Below are positions 1-10,891 of a stretch of 64,000 nucleotides of DNA, in pieces. A program made the position numbers and the translations under genes. How positions within the stretch are numbered: the stretch's first letter is position 1; each line of letters starts with the position of its first letter. This DNA is from Nymphaea colorata (taxonomy: Eukaryota; Streptophyta; Magnoliopsida; Nymphaeales; Nymphaeaceae), in assembly GCF_008831285.2 (NCBI RefSeq), contig NC_045142.1, forward strand, positions 19,719,354-19,783,353, in the 5' to 3' direction. A model generated the notes under the pieces. It ran no database searches. It saw only the letters and a list, made by a program, of their open reading frames with translations, and was not told the origin of the DNA.

Positions 1-1329
1 AAAAGTTGTAACTCAAACCTTGGGGCCTGCATGTCTCAGAAAAGTACCATAGGAAATAGATTGGTTTTTGAAGCTTGAAAATTTGGCCATTAGTGATGGG
101 AATTGTAGCATGGGGAGAGGTGTCACAAGCATTACAACTCTACATGAGTTAAATTTAGTTTGTCTGTGTTCATATCTATAAAGGCTGAAACATATATATT
201 TTTTTTAAGTCTAACAAATACTAAGATCATGCAAGTCGAGGTAATAAAAGAATATCAAATAAACAAATGCAACCCCTAAAATGAAAGCTATCATAATGCA
301 CATGATTTAAATAAGCAGCTAGTTTATCCTAAATTGAAACAGAGTTCTTGTAGTATATGATGCAAGAACAATTACCCATGACTCTTTTACAAGTAATGCA
401 CAAGAATGCTATAGAGGAATGGAAATTATTTCTCAAAAATGCAAAAAAAAAAGTTAAAAAAATGCTAAAAAAATGAAAAAAATGCCATAAGCATCCATTA
501 TATGGCACACCTACAAAATTTTGAGTGGTCTCCTCTTTGCATAAAGTTGCTTTCTTAAACTCCAATATCTCCACACACCAAATTCCTGGGTTTCCATTGG
601 AAGAGCTAAAATAATATGTGAGTGAACTGATATGTTAGTGCATCAAAAATTTGTACGTTGTGAAAGCTCATTCGAACGTTATATGTTTCATGTTCTTCTT
701 TTTCAATGGTCCTTCTATCAGAAATGAAAAGTTATAACATGGTCAAAATATCTGTCAAATATTTAGGGGTCTTTGTTCTTTGGTTCTCAAAACAAATATT
801 AAAGGACAAAAAGTTATTGATATAACATTTTAAAAAATAGGTTATTTTTGTATTCCAAGTTAAGCCTCGTCTACAAAAGGTTAAACTAATGTTATTTTTT
901 CATGACATAACAAGCATGGAACAAATTGGAAACAACAAACTTTTCACATGCAAGAATGGACATAAGAAAAATTTGAAATAAGGTTATATAATGAAAGCAA
1001 GAATCCAAAGTCACTTGTTTGTAAATAAAGGAACATGTGGAATATCACAATGTGAAACATACAAATCCTATAAACCTTCATAACAAATGCAAATTAGACT
1101 ACTAATCAATACTTTGTATTCTATAAAAAAATGAAGTGAAAAAACACCCAGAGGCCTACAGAGATCAACTAAATAATTGTTTGAGATAGTTCTCCCTGAT
1201 AATAAATCGAAACCACAACATACTAAAATTGAGAGATAATCTAGATCCATTCCTGATAGTAAAACCAAAGAAACTCTCATGACACACAACACTAAAAATA
1301 CATATTGAGTTTGGTATCTTATTATTAGA
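1..1329. other. AT-rich intergenic DNA, no gene recognised
   Basis: No frame here shows a recognisable domain. The short open stretches are low complexity (A/T runs near 440-485) and have no conserved motif. I see no tandem repeat or terminal repeat. Confidence 0.6.
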
Positions 1330-2449
1330 TTCTTCAGCATGCAGGCAAATTTGATGGGGCTAATGAAGTTGAAGTTGGAGAAGTAATCCCCTTAGGGGCA
1401 CACTTTTTCTTTATGTTTTTTACCAGCTCCTCCTTTAGATTTGTACCTCGGCGTTTGGTATGTCATCCTTCTTTTGTTTGATGGGAGTGTCTACTCACAT
1501 GTCCTTGAGGGGAATGATGATGTAGTAGAGATTTCAAGGAGATGTCTCCTCTTCAAAATCTAAAATTTTAGAAAGTGTTGCATTCTCTTAAAAGGAGAGT
1601 GCTTCTCAGAAAGACCTTGCAACATCGCATTCAACTTCTTCTCTACTTTAACAAAGAAGCGCACTGCATTTCCAACAGTAAAAACGAGAGGAAAGAGGAA
1701 TCTGGTTCTTGAGCATCATGATGCACTTGAGGAGGAAGTAGACATTCAGCAGCATCATCTAGATGATGTTTGGGTGCTTCAGTCAAGGCTGTAGCCATAG
1801 CAACCTAAACCCTAAAATGGCTTCGACCATGACGAAGGCCAGAGCTGCGGGAGAAACCAAAGGAGGAGGAGTCAAGCTTAGAGATGGAGTGAATCATCGG
1901 CTGAGCTTTGCTGGGTTTTGTGGTTGTGGATAATGAACATCAGAGAGAGAAGGAGAAGAAACCCTAGAAATCATGGCCCCTGATCTCTCTCTTTTTCTCT
2001 TTCACATCAAGCGGTTTGGGTGGAAGTTTGGGTTTTTGGTGTTTATTTATAAATAATTTGTATAAATAAATCATAGTATACATGATAGACTTAAATGAAC
2101 TTCTTGCAGGACCCATAAGGTTCAATGGTAGGAACAGTTTTGTAACTGTTGCTACTGTTGCCATTTCTTGTAGTGAAAAGTTTGAAGGTTCCTATGACTA
2201 TACAATTAACATATCATGACAAGTAAGCTTGAAGGGAACCAAGAGTTGCAGGCCAAAAGAGTCGTTATTGTGATATGTTTACTACATTAGTTTCTCACAT
2301 GACTATGAAAAAAATACTTTTCCTGCAAAGTAAGTGTTGTTCTTATATAGTTATGCATGTTTTCTGAAAAATATGTTTCAAAACATTAAGGGAACCTGAA
2401 TTAAACCAACCACAATAATGTGTTTTATTCATATTATATCACATGAAAT
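1330..2449 (-). other. Unrecognised, possibly coding-derived intergenic block
   Basis: The stretch at about 1380-1850 is richer in G+C than its surroundings. Its minus strand can be read for about 50 codons from an ATG near 1800 before a stop. Nothing in that peptide matches a family I know. It could be a decayed gene or transposon fragment. From 1950 to 2450 I see no gene, although the TNP2 remnant that begins at about 2450 may extend a little upstream. Confidence 0.2.
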
Positions 2450-2805
2450 GATATTTCCACCATCTTATTTTGCCGTTATTGTGCATTTAACAATTGATCT
2501 TGTCAAGAGGTGCAATTGAGGGACCAGTGCAGTATTGTATGTTAACTATTTATCATGCTTGTTGAACTTACATCAATTGCAATGTTTGACTTTATGTTCA
2601 ATATAATATGTAACAGGTATTTGTCCATAATGAAAAACTATGTGCAAATACGAAGCCAAGTGGAGGGGTCCATAGCTAAGGGTTATATTTGCAGATAGAC
2701 ATCTTCAATTTTGTTCTAGATATTTGCATAATATGGAGACTAGATTCAATAGCTTCATAGAAAATAATGACAATGTTGAAGGAGTCTTACCAAATATGTT
2801 GGGTG
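2450..2805 (+). pseudogene. CACTA (En/Spm) transposase TNP2 remnant, DUF4218 region
   Basis: Three short blocks follow in the order seen in plant TNP2 (DUF4218) proteins. About 2453-2505 reads FPPSYFAVIVHLTIDLV. About 2530-2550 reads GPVQY. From 2618 the reading is YLSIMKNYVQIRSQVEGSIA followed by GYI, then from about 2700, in a different frame, LQFCSRYLHNMETRFN. In intact TNP2 these correspond to the blocks FPPxFFDxMVHLxxHL, GPVQYRWMYPFER, LKxYVRNKAxxEGSIAEGY and FCSRYLxxxETRFNR. The frame changes between blocks, and a decayed intron probably ends at the AG at about 2615. No terminal CACTA repeats were found. Loss of frame makes this a fossil. The identification is by motif memory. Confidence 0.7.
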
Positions 2806-3172
2806 TCCCGATGCTGGCGAAATTGATACTAGATTACTTTGGTAAGGGACAAAAACTAGACCCACTAAAAATAATATTCATGTGTTTTTTATAATCTAGC
2901 CTTATAAGTATGATCTTAGACTGAATTGATGAGGAACATGTATTAAGTTTGTTGTTTTTTACTTTAATATTATCTTGTTAATAAGCAGTTGTAACATCCA
3001 AACTGTGGTAGCAGATAAATCAATTTTTTTTACAAAAAGTAATTGAAATAAAGCATGATTTATATTAAATTGAAACAATAGGATGTTCACATTTTATTTA
3101 AAATTATTTTCAACATGAATTTAAGTAGTCAAGTTTTTTGCCTCTTACCTCAAATGATTTGGTATCTATCAG

Positions 3173-3173
<1 letters not shown>

Positions 3174-3257
<84 letters not shown>
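3174..3257. repeat. (TA)n microsatellite
   Basis: An uninterrupted TA dinucleotide run of about 84 bp, about 500 bp upstream of the pectin methylesterase start codon. Length is likely variable and liable to assembly error. Confidence 0.97.
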
Positions 3258-3259
<2 letters not shown>

Positions 3260-3756
3260 CAATCATGATTTAAGTTTACTTTTCAATAGAGAAATTTCTA
3301 TCTCTTCGGTTTATTTTGTTGGGACCCTGCGCACCGACAGACCTACTGAAAGAAACAATAAGCATGGGAGATCAGAGTACCCGGCGCTGATTAAGCATCT
3401 GCACGTGACTGTCTTATCTCACGTAAACCATATCACAATACGATATTTTATATTATGAAGGGGCAACCTCACAATATAGAAAATATATAGCAATTATTCA
3501 ATTATTCAACCTTTTTAAATGGACCAATAGAAAAACTGATAAAAAAAAGGACAGATGGGGACGCTGAAATCGGAACGCGCTGAGGATAGACATCGACATC
3601 TCCGTTTAATTATGAGGAAAAGACAACTACATTAGTTGCAGTGGAGCCCCCTTCACTGACCTATCTTTCTCCACCATTGGTCGGGGGATTGACAATATAC
3701 GCCAACCTTATTCTTATAAGTATCTGTTTGTATCACTCAGATCATCACGGGAGACA
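3258..3756 (+). promoter_or_regulatory. Upstream region of the pectin methylesterase gene
   Basis: Non-coding DNA between the TA run and the ATG at 3757. TATA-like stretches lie at about 3694-3700 (aatatac) and 3713-3720 (cttataag). The second is too close to the ATG for a normal 5' UTR, so the first is the better candidate. A CACGTG-type core lies at 3402-3407 (cacgtg within gcacgtgac). Which elements are used is inference. Confidence 0.3.
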
Positions 3757-4815
3757 ATGGCTAGGCTTGATGAACCTCTCATTGGTTCTCCAAGCAAGAC
3801 CAAATCTCTATTCCAATTCCTCTTCCTTGGTGTGTCCTTGGTTGCCATCCTCTGCTTCTCCCTCCGCCTAAGCTTCCATGGCAACTCCTCTGATCTTCTC
3901 CTCATGCCCGTCTCTCCCCAAGTTTGTGCCACCACACTTCACCCAGACTCCTGCTCCAGCACCTTTGCCTCCGCCGGGACAACGCCCGCAACCGCTGCCA
4001 CCATCCTCGGTCGCATTTTGGAGGAGTCGATGCAGAGCCTACCTAGGCATGTGGGCACGGTCATAGCCTTGACTCACAAGGGAAACAATGGCAAAAGAGA
4101 AGCTGGGCCGCTGGCTGACTGCCTCGACCTCATGGACCAGACGGAGAGCCGATTGGTCGACTCGCTCAATGCAGTCGCCGGTCAGCCGACGGCTCAGGGG
4201 ACACACGCGGACGTGCACACCTGGCTCAGTGCTGCACTCACCAACTACGTCACCTGCTTAGATGGGCTTGACGGTACTGATGCCAAGCTAGCGATGGAGT
4301 CGGAGGTCAAGTCGTCGATGGCGCTTCTCAGCACCTCGCTGGCAGTTCTCAATCAAACGCAACCGACAGCCGAGCCGATTCTCGGAGAGGTATTGGGCGA
4401 GTTCTCGGCGTGGTTGAGTCCCGGGGATCGGAAGCTCCTAACGGTCGATTCTTGGGATAAGGCAGTGAAAGCCGATGTGGTGGTGGCGCAAGACGGGAGC
4501 GGGAAGTACACGACGGTGACGGCGGCGGTGAATGCGGCCCTTGTTGGGTCGGGTCCAGCCTCAAGTGGACCCGATCCGGCCCGTCACTTAAGTGACGGGC
4601 AGAAGAAAAAGAGGGGCACGCGATGTGCCCCCTCTCTCTCAATCCCTCTTACGTCTCTCTCTCTCTCTCCCTCTAGGGTTCCGTTTTTGGGAAAAGAAAA
4701 AGGAGAGGTGTGGTCTCTCGTGCTTTCTCTTGGTGGCTGCATAGCAAGAGGAGAGAAGGAGAAGAAGAAAGGAGAGAAGGAGAAGAGGAAGAGAAGGTTG
4801 CGAGCATTTGGCTAG
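3757..4815 (+). CDS. Chimeric open frame: PMEI pro-domain plus LTR-encoded tail
   Basis: This frame stays open from the PME start codon through the insertion point into the 5' LTR and stops at 4813-4815, giving 352 residues. Residues 1-261 are PME sequence: the N-terminal hydrophobic anchor, the complete four-cysteine PMEI pro-domain, the RKLL cleavage motif and about 30 residues of the PME domain. From codon 262 the sequence is LTR-derived, ending in a lysine- and arginine-rich tail. All PME catalytic residues are absent. If transcribed and polyadenylated within the LTR it could yield a secreted PMEI-like protein. That is inference; nothing in the sequence shows expression. Confidence 0.45.
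   Translation: MARLDEPLIGSPSKTKSLFQFLFLGVSLVAILCFSLRLSFHGNSSDLLLMPVSPQVCATTLHPDSCSSTFASAGTTPATAATILGRILEESMQSLPRHVGTVIALTHKGNNGKREAGPLADCLDLMDQTESRLVDSLNAVAGQPTAQGTHADVHTWLSAALTNYVTCLDGLDGTDAKLAMESEVKSSMALLSTSLAVLNQTQPTAEPILGEVLGEFSAWLSPGDRKLLTVDSWDKAVKADVVVAQDGSGKYTTVTAAVNAALVGSGPASSGPDPARHLSDGQKKKRGTRCAPSLSIPLTSLSLSPSRVPFLGKEKGEVWSLVLSLGGCIARGEKEKKKGEKEKRKRRLRAFG
4537..4541 (+). repeat. Left target-site duplication of the copia element
   Basis: GCCCT immediately before the LTR terminal TG. It matches the right copy (GCCCC) at four of five bases; the mismatch is the base touching the LTR. The PME reading frame requires the GCCCC version. Confidence 0.8.
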
Positions 4816-5186
4816 AGCAAGATTCGATTCCAACGAGGAGGCGGAACGCATCTCCTCCCAATCCACGTTTTGGGCATTCAATCGGTGATATTTTTCCCTT
4901 GTTTTTCTCATATAGCTTTGGTGAGATATTATTGTTGGAGGGTTGGCTTTGTGTAGCCCCTCGTGGGGAAACTTATATCATTGATTATAGTGGATTGAGT
5001 TTTGGGTCGTAGTACCCCGTGGTTTTCACCCTCATTGTTTAGAGGGGTTTTCCACGTAAAAATCTTCTCGTGCATTTGTGATTGCTTGGTCGTTGATCCG
5101 TTGCTTATTGCTTGATCGGTTTGGACTATACTTCGTTGTTGAATCCTTTTTAGTAGATTCGTGTTTATCCGCATTTTATCCCAACA
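4542..5186 (+). repeat. 5' LTR of the copia element
   Basis: 645 bp, starting TGTTGGG and ending CCCAACA. It carries a perfect 22-bp palindrome at 4579-4600, a second hairpin (ggggcac/gtgcccc, 7-bp stem) at about 4614-4632 and a CT-repeat at about 4653-4672. It differs from the 3' LTR at two substitutions (near 4968 and 5027) and by one CT unit. Confidence 0.96.
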
Positions 5187-5189
5187 AAG

Positions 5190-5202
5190 TGGTATTAGAG
5201 CC
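5190..5202 (+). promoter_or_regulatory. Primer-binding site (initiator Met tRNA)
   Basis: TGGTATTAGAGCC, three bases after the 5' LTR. It matches the standard plant copia primer-binding site complementary to the 3' end of initiator tRNA-Met, apart from one C-to-T change. Confidence 0.92.
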
Positions 5203-5205
5203 AAC

Positions 5206-8200
5206 ATGGTGGATAACAAAATTGATTTTGGTACTAGCCGTATGATTAGTCTAAATGGGACTAATTATAGTCTATGGAAAAATAAGATGAAAGATCTCTT
5301 ATATGTGAAGGCTATGCACCTCCCAGTTTTTGCCAAAGAAAAGCCCGATTCTAAGTCTGACGAAGAATGAGAATTTGAACACGAACAAGTTTGTGGTTTC
5401 ATTCGACAATTTGTGGATGAAAATGTTTATAACCATATTCAAGATGAAAATCATGCATGTAGTTTGTGGGCAAAATTAGAAAATCTTTATGCCTCCAAGA
5501 CAGGAAGTAGTAAATTATTTCTTCTGAAAAGATTGATGAATTTGAGATTCAGGGAGGGCAGTTCAGTGTCAGATTTTCTAAATGATTTTCAGGGGGTCAT
5601 TAGTCAGTTATCCAGTATGGGCGTTAAATTTGAAGATGAGATTTTGGGATTATTATTGCTTGCTACTTTGCCTGATTCGTGGGAGACATTTAGAGTCTCG
5701 CTTACTAACTCTGCAGCTAATGGGGTTGTTTCTTTAGAGACTGTTAAGTCAGGTATTCTCAATGAGGAGATGAGAAGAAAATCTCAGGCTTGCTCTTCTC
5801 AGACAGAGGTTCTTTTCACAGAGAACAGGGGGGAGGAGTAAATTCAAGAGTGACAGGAGCAGAGATAAAAGCAGAAGCAAGTCCAAATCGAGATATAAGA
5901 ATTTGGAATGCCATCATTGTGGAAAGAAAGGACACATAAAGAAGTACTGCTTCCAGCTGAACAAGGAGAACAAAATTGGAGAAAAACAGGAGAAGAAAAA
6001 TGACCGAGATGACAATGTCGCAGCTGCTGCACAACATGAAATGTTTGTTGTTTGTGATACTAACATGGTTAATGTTGCCAGTGATGATACTTGTTGGCTT
6101 GTTGATAGTGGTTCAGCTCTTCATGTTACTTCCCATAAGGATTTTTTCTCTTCATATATTTCTGGTGATTTTGGTACTTTGAGAATGGGTAATGGTTCTT
6201 TGTCTTACGTTGTAGGCAAAGGCGACGTCATTTTGAAGAATGCGAATGGAGCTCTATTGAAGCTGACAGATGTGAGGCATGCACCTGACATGCATCTGAA
6301 CCTTATCTCTGCAGGAAGGCTCGATGAAGAAGGGTATCACAATACTTTTTGTAATGGCCAGTGGAAGCTTACTAGAGGTTCCTTGATTATTGCTCGAGGC
6401 AAGAGATGCAGCAATAATCTTTATACTATGCAAGCATCCATTTCCAGAGACATGGTACATGTGACACAGGATGAGAAATCTATTGAGTTGTGGCACAGGA
6501 GGCTGGGACATATGAGTGACAAGGGACTGCAATTCTTGATCAAGAAGAATCTTCTACAAGATGTAAAGAAGGTTAAACTTGACAAATGTAGTCATTGTTT
6601 TGCAGGGAAGCAGACACGGGTCTCTTTCAAGAGTCATCCACCTTTCAGAAAGTCAGAAACACTTGAGTTGGTTCATACAGATGTATGCGGTCCTATGAAA
6701 GTAAGTTCACATGGTGGTGCACTTTATTTTGTCACGTTTATTGATGATTTTTCTAGAAAAGTTTGGGTCTATTCTTTGAAGAGGAAAGACCAAGTCCTTG
6801 GTGTTTTCAAGGACTTTCATGCACTGGTTGAAAGGCAGTTTGGAAAGAAGCTGAAGTGTGTTCGCAGCGATAATGGGGAAGAGTATATTGGTCCATTTGA
6901 TGAGTATTGCAGATCTCATGGCATCAGGCACCAGAAGACTCCATCTAAGACCCCTCCATTGAATGGCGTGGCAGAAAGGATGAACAGGACACTCATGGAG
7001 AGAGTTAGATGTCTCCTATCTGAAGCTAAGTTATCTGATTCTTTTTGGTGTAAAGCTTTACATACTGCTGCTTATGTAATTAACTTGTCTCCACATGTTC
7101 CTTTGGATGGTGATGTTCCTAACAGAGTTTGGTATGAGAAGGATGTATCCTATGAGCACTTACGTGTATTTGGATGCAGGGCATTTGTGCATATACCAAA
7201 GGATGAGAGGTCGAAGTTGGAATCAAAAAGCAGGCAGTGCGTGTTTTTGGGTTATGGCCATGATAAATTTGGTTACAGATTGTATGATCCAGTTGAGAAG
7301 AAGCTTGTCAGAAGCAGGGATGTGGTATTTGCTGAACATCAGAATATTGAGGATATTCAGAAAGCAGTAAAGGATTCTTCTCATAGCAGCTATTTGCCAG
7401 TTGATGTGGACCCTATTCCCTTGCAGAATACTTCAAGAGCAGTGCCAGATGATGCTGTTGGGCAGATACATGATAGAGAAGGACAAGTAGACATGCCATA
7501 TATTCCTAATTCAGATGATGAAGATGATGATCATAATCTGGAGGATTCTTCCTCAGATGTAGATCAGCAGCGGAGATCCACGAGGGAGCGACGTCCCTCA
7601 ACTAGATATCCCGCACATGACTATATTTTGTTGACTGACAGTGGTGAGCCTGAATGCTATGAAGAAGCTGTGCATGATGTGCACAAGGAAAAGTGGATGG
7701 AAGCCATGAAAGATGAGATGCAGTCACTTTACGACAACCACACCTTCGAGCTTGTGGAGTTGCCCCAAGGTAAGAGGGCATTGAGAAACAAATGGGTTTT
7801 TAGAGTGAAACATGATAAAAACTCTTTAAACCCAAGATACAAAGCTAGGTTGGTTGTGAAGGGGTTCAATCAGAGGAAAGGAGTTGACTTCGACGAGATA
7901 TTCTCACCGGTGGTCAAGATGTCATCTATCAGAGTTGTTCTTAGTTTGGCAGCCAGTCTTGATTTGGAGATCAAACAGATGGATGTGAAGACAGCTTTTC
8001 TTCATGGTGATCTTGATGAAGAAATTTACATGATGCAGCCAGAAGGTTTTCTTATGAAAGGTAAAGAAAACCATGTTTGCATATTAAAGAAAAGCTTGTA
8101 TGGTCTGAAGCAGACACCTAGGCAGTGGTACAAGAAGTTCGAGTCATTTATGGGGGAGTATGACTATACCAAGACTACTTCAGATCACTGCGTCTTTGTG

Positions 8201-9217
8201 AAGAAATTCTCAGGTAATGATTTTATCATTTTGTTGATTTATGTTGATGACATGCTTATTGTTGGCAACAATATATCGAGAATTTCAAACTTGAAAAAGG
8301 AGTTGAGCAAGTCGTTTGCTATGAAAGACTTGAGACATGATAGTCAGATTTTGGGTATGAAGATCACACGAGATAGGAAGTCGAAGAAGCTATGGCTATC
8401 TCAGGAGAAGTACATTGAGAAGGTACTTCAAAGATTTCATATGGACAAGGCAAAACCTGTTAGCACCCCTCTTGCAGCGCATTTCAAGTTGAGCACCAAG
8501 CAGAGTCTAAGGACAGATTCAGAAAAGGAAGATATGGAGAAGATTCCCTATGCCTCAGTCACAGGTAGTCTGATGTATGCTATGGTATGTACTAGACCTG
8601 ATATTGCTCATTCAGTTGGAGTTGTTAGTCGGTTTGTCTCAAATCCAGGAAAGAAACACTGGGAAGCAGTTAAATGGATTTTGAGATACCTTCGTGGGAC
8701 TAGCAGTTTTACACTTTGTTTTGGGGCAGAAAAACCTATTCTTGTTGGCTATACCGATTCAGACATGGCAGGAGACATTGATGGGAGAAGATCTACATCT
8801 GGTTTTTTATTGACATATGCAGGTGGTGCAGTTTCTTGACAATCCAGACTTCAGAAATGTGTAGCATTATCTACTACTGAAGCAGAGTTTATTGCAGCTA
8901 CAGAGGCGAGCAAGGAGCTCATATGGATGAAGAGGTTCATGCAGGAACTTCAGTTCAGTCAAGACGAGTACGTGCTTTACTGTGACAGTCAGAGTGCTAT
9001 TCACCTTGGAAAGAATTCTACTTTTCATGCAAGGTCAAAGCATATTGATGTGAGGTATCATTGGATACGTGATGTTCTAGAGTCGAAGCAGCTTGTCCTT
9101 GATAAGATCCATACAGATGATAATCCTGCAGATATGATGACGAAGTCTCTACCTAAAGAGAAACATGATATGTGTAGAGACTTAGTTGGGATGACTGCTT
9201 TTAAGGCAGTATATTAA
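5206..9217 (+). pseudogene. copia gag-pol polyprotein with two nonsense codons and one frameshift
   Basis: This frame encodes capsid, protease, integrase, reverse transcriptase and RNase H. The gag domain runs from the ATG at 5206. The CCHC zinc knuckle (CHHCGKKGHIKKYC) is at about 5909-5950 and the protease DSGS near 6110. The integrase has HTDVCGP near 6680, SDNGEEY near 6870 and NGVAE near 6965. RT has YVDDM near 8240. RNase H runs from about 8740 to 9120 with TDSDMAG and the DSQSAI block. Lesions: a TGA at 5368-5370 and a TGA at 8837-8839, both where the family has Trp (G-to-A changes), and an extra G in the six-G run at about 5827-5832 that shifts from frame 1 to frame 2 just before the zinc knuckle. 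The rest is open, so decay is slight. The homopolymer change could be an assembly error. Confidence 0.94.
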
Positions 9218-9256
9218 TTTTGTTCATTTTGCAGGTATGTTCCCTCACTTGAGGCT

Positions 9257-9266
9257 GGAGGGGGAG
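9257..9266 (+). promoter_or_regulatory. Polypurine tract
   Basis: GGAGGGGGAG just upstream of the 3' LTR, the expected plus-strand primer site. Confidence 0.85.
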
Positions 9267-9268
9267 CT

Positions 9269-9911
9269 TGTTGGGTCGGGTCCAGCCTCAAGTGGACCCG
9301 ATCCGGCCCGTCACTTAAGTGACGGGCAGAAGAAAAAGAGGGGCACGCGATGTGCCCCCTCTCTCTCAATCCCTCTTACGTCTCTCTCTCTCTCCCTCTA
9401 GGGTTCCGTTTTTGGGAAAAGAAAAAGGAGAGGTGTGGTCTCTCGTGCTTTCTCTTGGTGGCTGCATAGCAAGAGGAGAGAAGGAGAAGAAGAAAGGAGA
9501 GAAGGAGAAGAGGAAGAGAAGGTTGCGAGCATTTGGCTAGAGCAAGATTCGATTCCAACGAGGAGGCGGAACGCATCTCCTCCCAATCCACGTTTTGGGC
9601 ATTCAATCGGTGATATTTTTCCCTTGTTTTTCTCATATAGCTTTGGTGAGATATTATTGTTGGAGGGTTGGCTTTGTGTAGCCCCTCGTGGGAAAACTTA
9701 TATCATTGATTATAGTGGATTGAGTTTTGGGTCGTAGTACCCCGTGGTTTTTACCCTCATTGTTTAGAGGGGTTTTCCACGTAAAAATCTTCTCGTGCAT
9801 TTGTGATTGCTTGGTCGTTGATCCGTTGCTTATTGCTTGATCGGTTTGGACTATACTTCGTTGTTGAATCCTTTTTAGTAGATTCGTGTTTATCCGCATT
9901 TTATCCCAACA
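9269..9911 (+). repeat. 3' LTR of the copia element
   Basis: 643 bp with the same TGTTGGG...CCCAACA ends and the same palindrome (9306-9327). It is one CT unit shorter than the 5' LTR and has A for G and T for C at the two variable sites. Confidence 0.96.
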
Positions 9912-9916
9912 GCCCC
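9912..9916 (+). repeat. Right target-site duplication of the copia element
   Basis: GCCCC directly after the CCCAACA terminus. Removing the element with one copy restores the PME codons Ala261-Pro262-Ser263, which confirms the exact boundary. Confidence 0.85.
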
Positions 9917-10095
9917 TTCAGGGAGCTCGGCGAGGTACGTGATATACGTGAAAAAGGGAACGTACAAGGAGAAGGTGAGCATACCGAAGACGAAGAAGAG
10001 CATCATGCTTGTGGGAGACGGAATGGACTCCACCATAATCACAGGCAGCTTGAACGTCGTGGACGGCTCCACCACCTTCAATTCTGCAACTATGG

Positions 10096-10891
10096 GTACG
10101 TACATTTTCGTTTCTTTTCCTTTGAGACGTGGTAGCGTGAAAGATTTAAGGTGCAGAACATATTGGTTTCAGCCTGCCTTATATGAGACCTTACGTATGC
10201 CCAATTTTAGCCATGGCCGTCCGTCCCAAAGATATCACGCTATTCCTCCAAATGTGTTGATTATATATACACCATGTTGTTTATCATGAAATTCTACTTC
10301 ATTACTTCTTTTGGGAGAGCATTAGCTATTTTAGCTTTTTCTTATTCGTTTCTTATTAAAATGTCTCAAGCTTTGGTATCCAAAGCAATTAGACCTCCTG
10401 CCGGTTTAAGTAATTTTCTTTCTTTAAGTTATTGAAAGATGAACCAAAAGAAGAACACCCACTTGGAAAAAAGAAAGGGGTAAAAACAACCTTTACATAA
10501 AGTTGATCTGCCAATAACTTAGACTTTCTCTTTTATGGTGGGGACAAAGCCGACACCAGTGAGCATCCACTAGATAGAATGGGTCCCTCAGATAAGGAAA
10601 TGGGGTTCCACTTGAGTTGGCACCTAGAAGCACGTGATATGGTTCAAGGACTTTTCAAAATTATTTCTAGTAATATAAATAGATATGATATATTTATTTA
10701 CTGGTACCATTTTGAATCCTTCTAGTCAGATTTCTTTATAAAAATCTGCATCCAATTACTATTTGGTTTTAGATTGGCGCGTATATACTTTTATAATTGC
10801 ATCCAATCTTGAGTTTCTGTGAAGTTCGTATTTACTAGTGTCCGATGCCTGCCACTAGTAACTGGATCTGGATGGTTCTATTTTGATGCAG
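10096..10891 (+). other. Intron of the pectin methylesterase gene
   Basis: A 796-bp intron with a GTACGT donor at 10096 and an AG acceptor at 10890-10891 (tttgatgcag). It is phase 1: the last exon-1 base G joins CG of exon 2 to make Ala322. No transposon signature was recognised inside it. Confidence 0.85.

Larger units (their letters stand above)
4542..9911 (+). mobile_element. Full-length Ty1/copia LTR retrotransposon, Tork-like, in a PME exon
   Basis: The element is 5370 bp: 5' LTR 4542-5186, primer-binding site 5190-5202, gag-pol 5206-9217, polypurine tract 9257-9266 and 3' LTR 9269-9911. The ends form the inverted pair TGTTGGG...CCCAACA. The domain order protease, integrase, reverse transcriptase, RNase H defines Ty1/copia. 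The Tork lineage is suggested by integrase and RT wording such as GVAERMNRTL followed by RVRCLLSEA, and is tentative. It inserted in sense orientation in PME exon 1. The LTRs differ by two substitutions and one 2-bp CT-repeat indel, so insertion is recent. Three disabling lesions in gag-pol make it non-autonomous as assembled. Confidence 0.97.

Noticed and set aside
3138-3458. 106-residue open frame starting with a run of Ile-Tyr
   Set aside because: It is mostly translated TA microsatellite.
4349-5219. Minus-strand open frames in the 5' LTR, repeated at 9376-9899
   Set aside because: They occur identically in both LTRs and have no domain; they arise from the purine-rich LTR.
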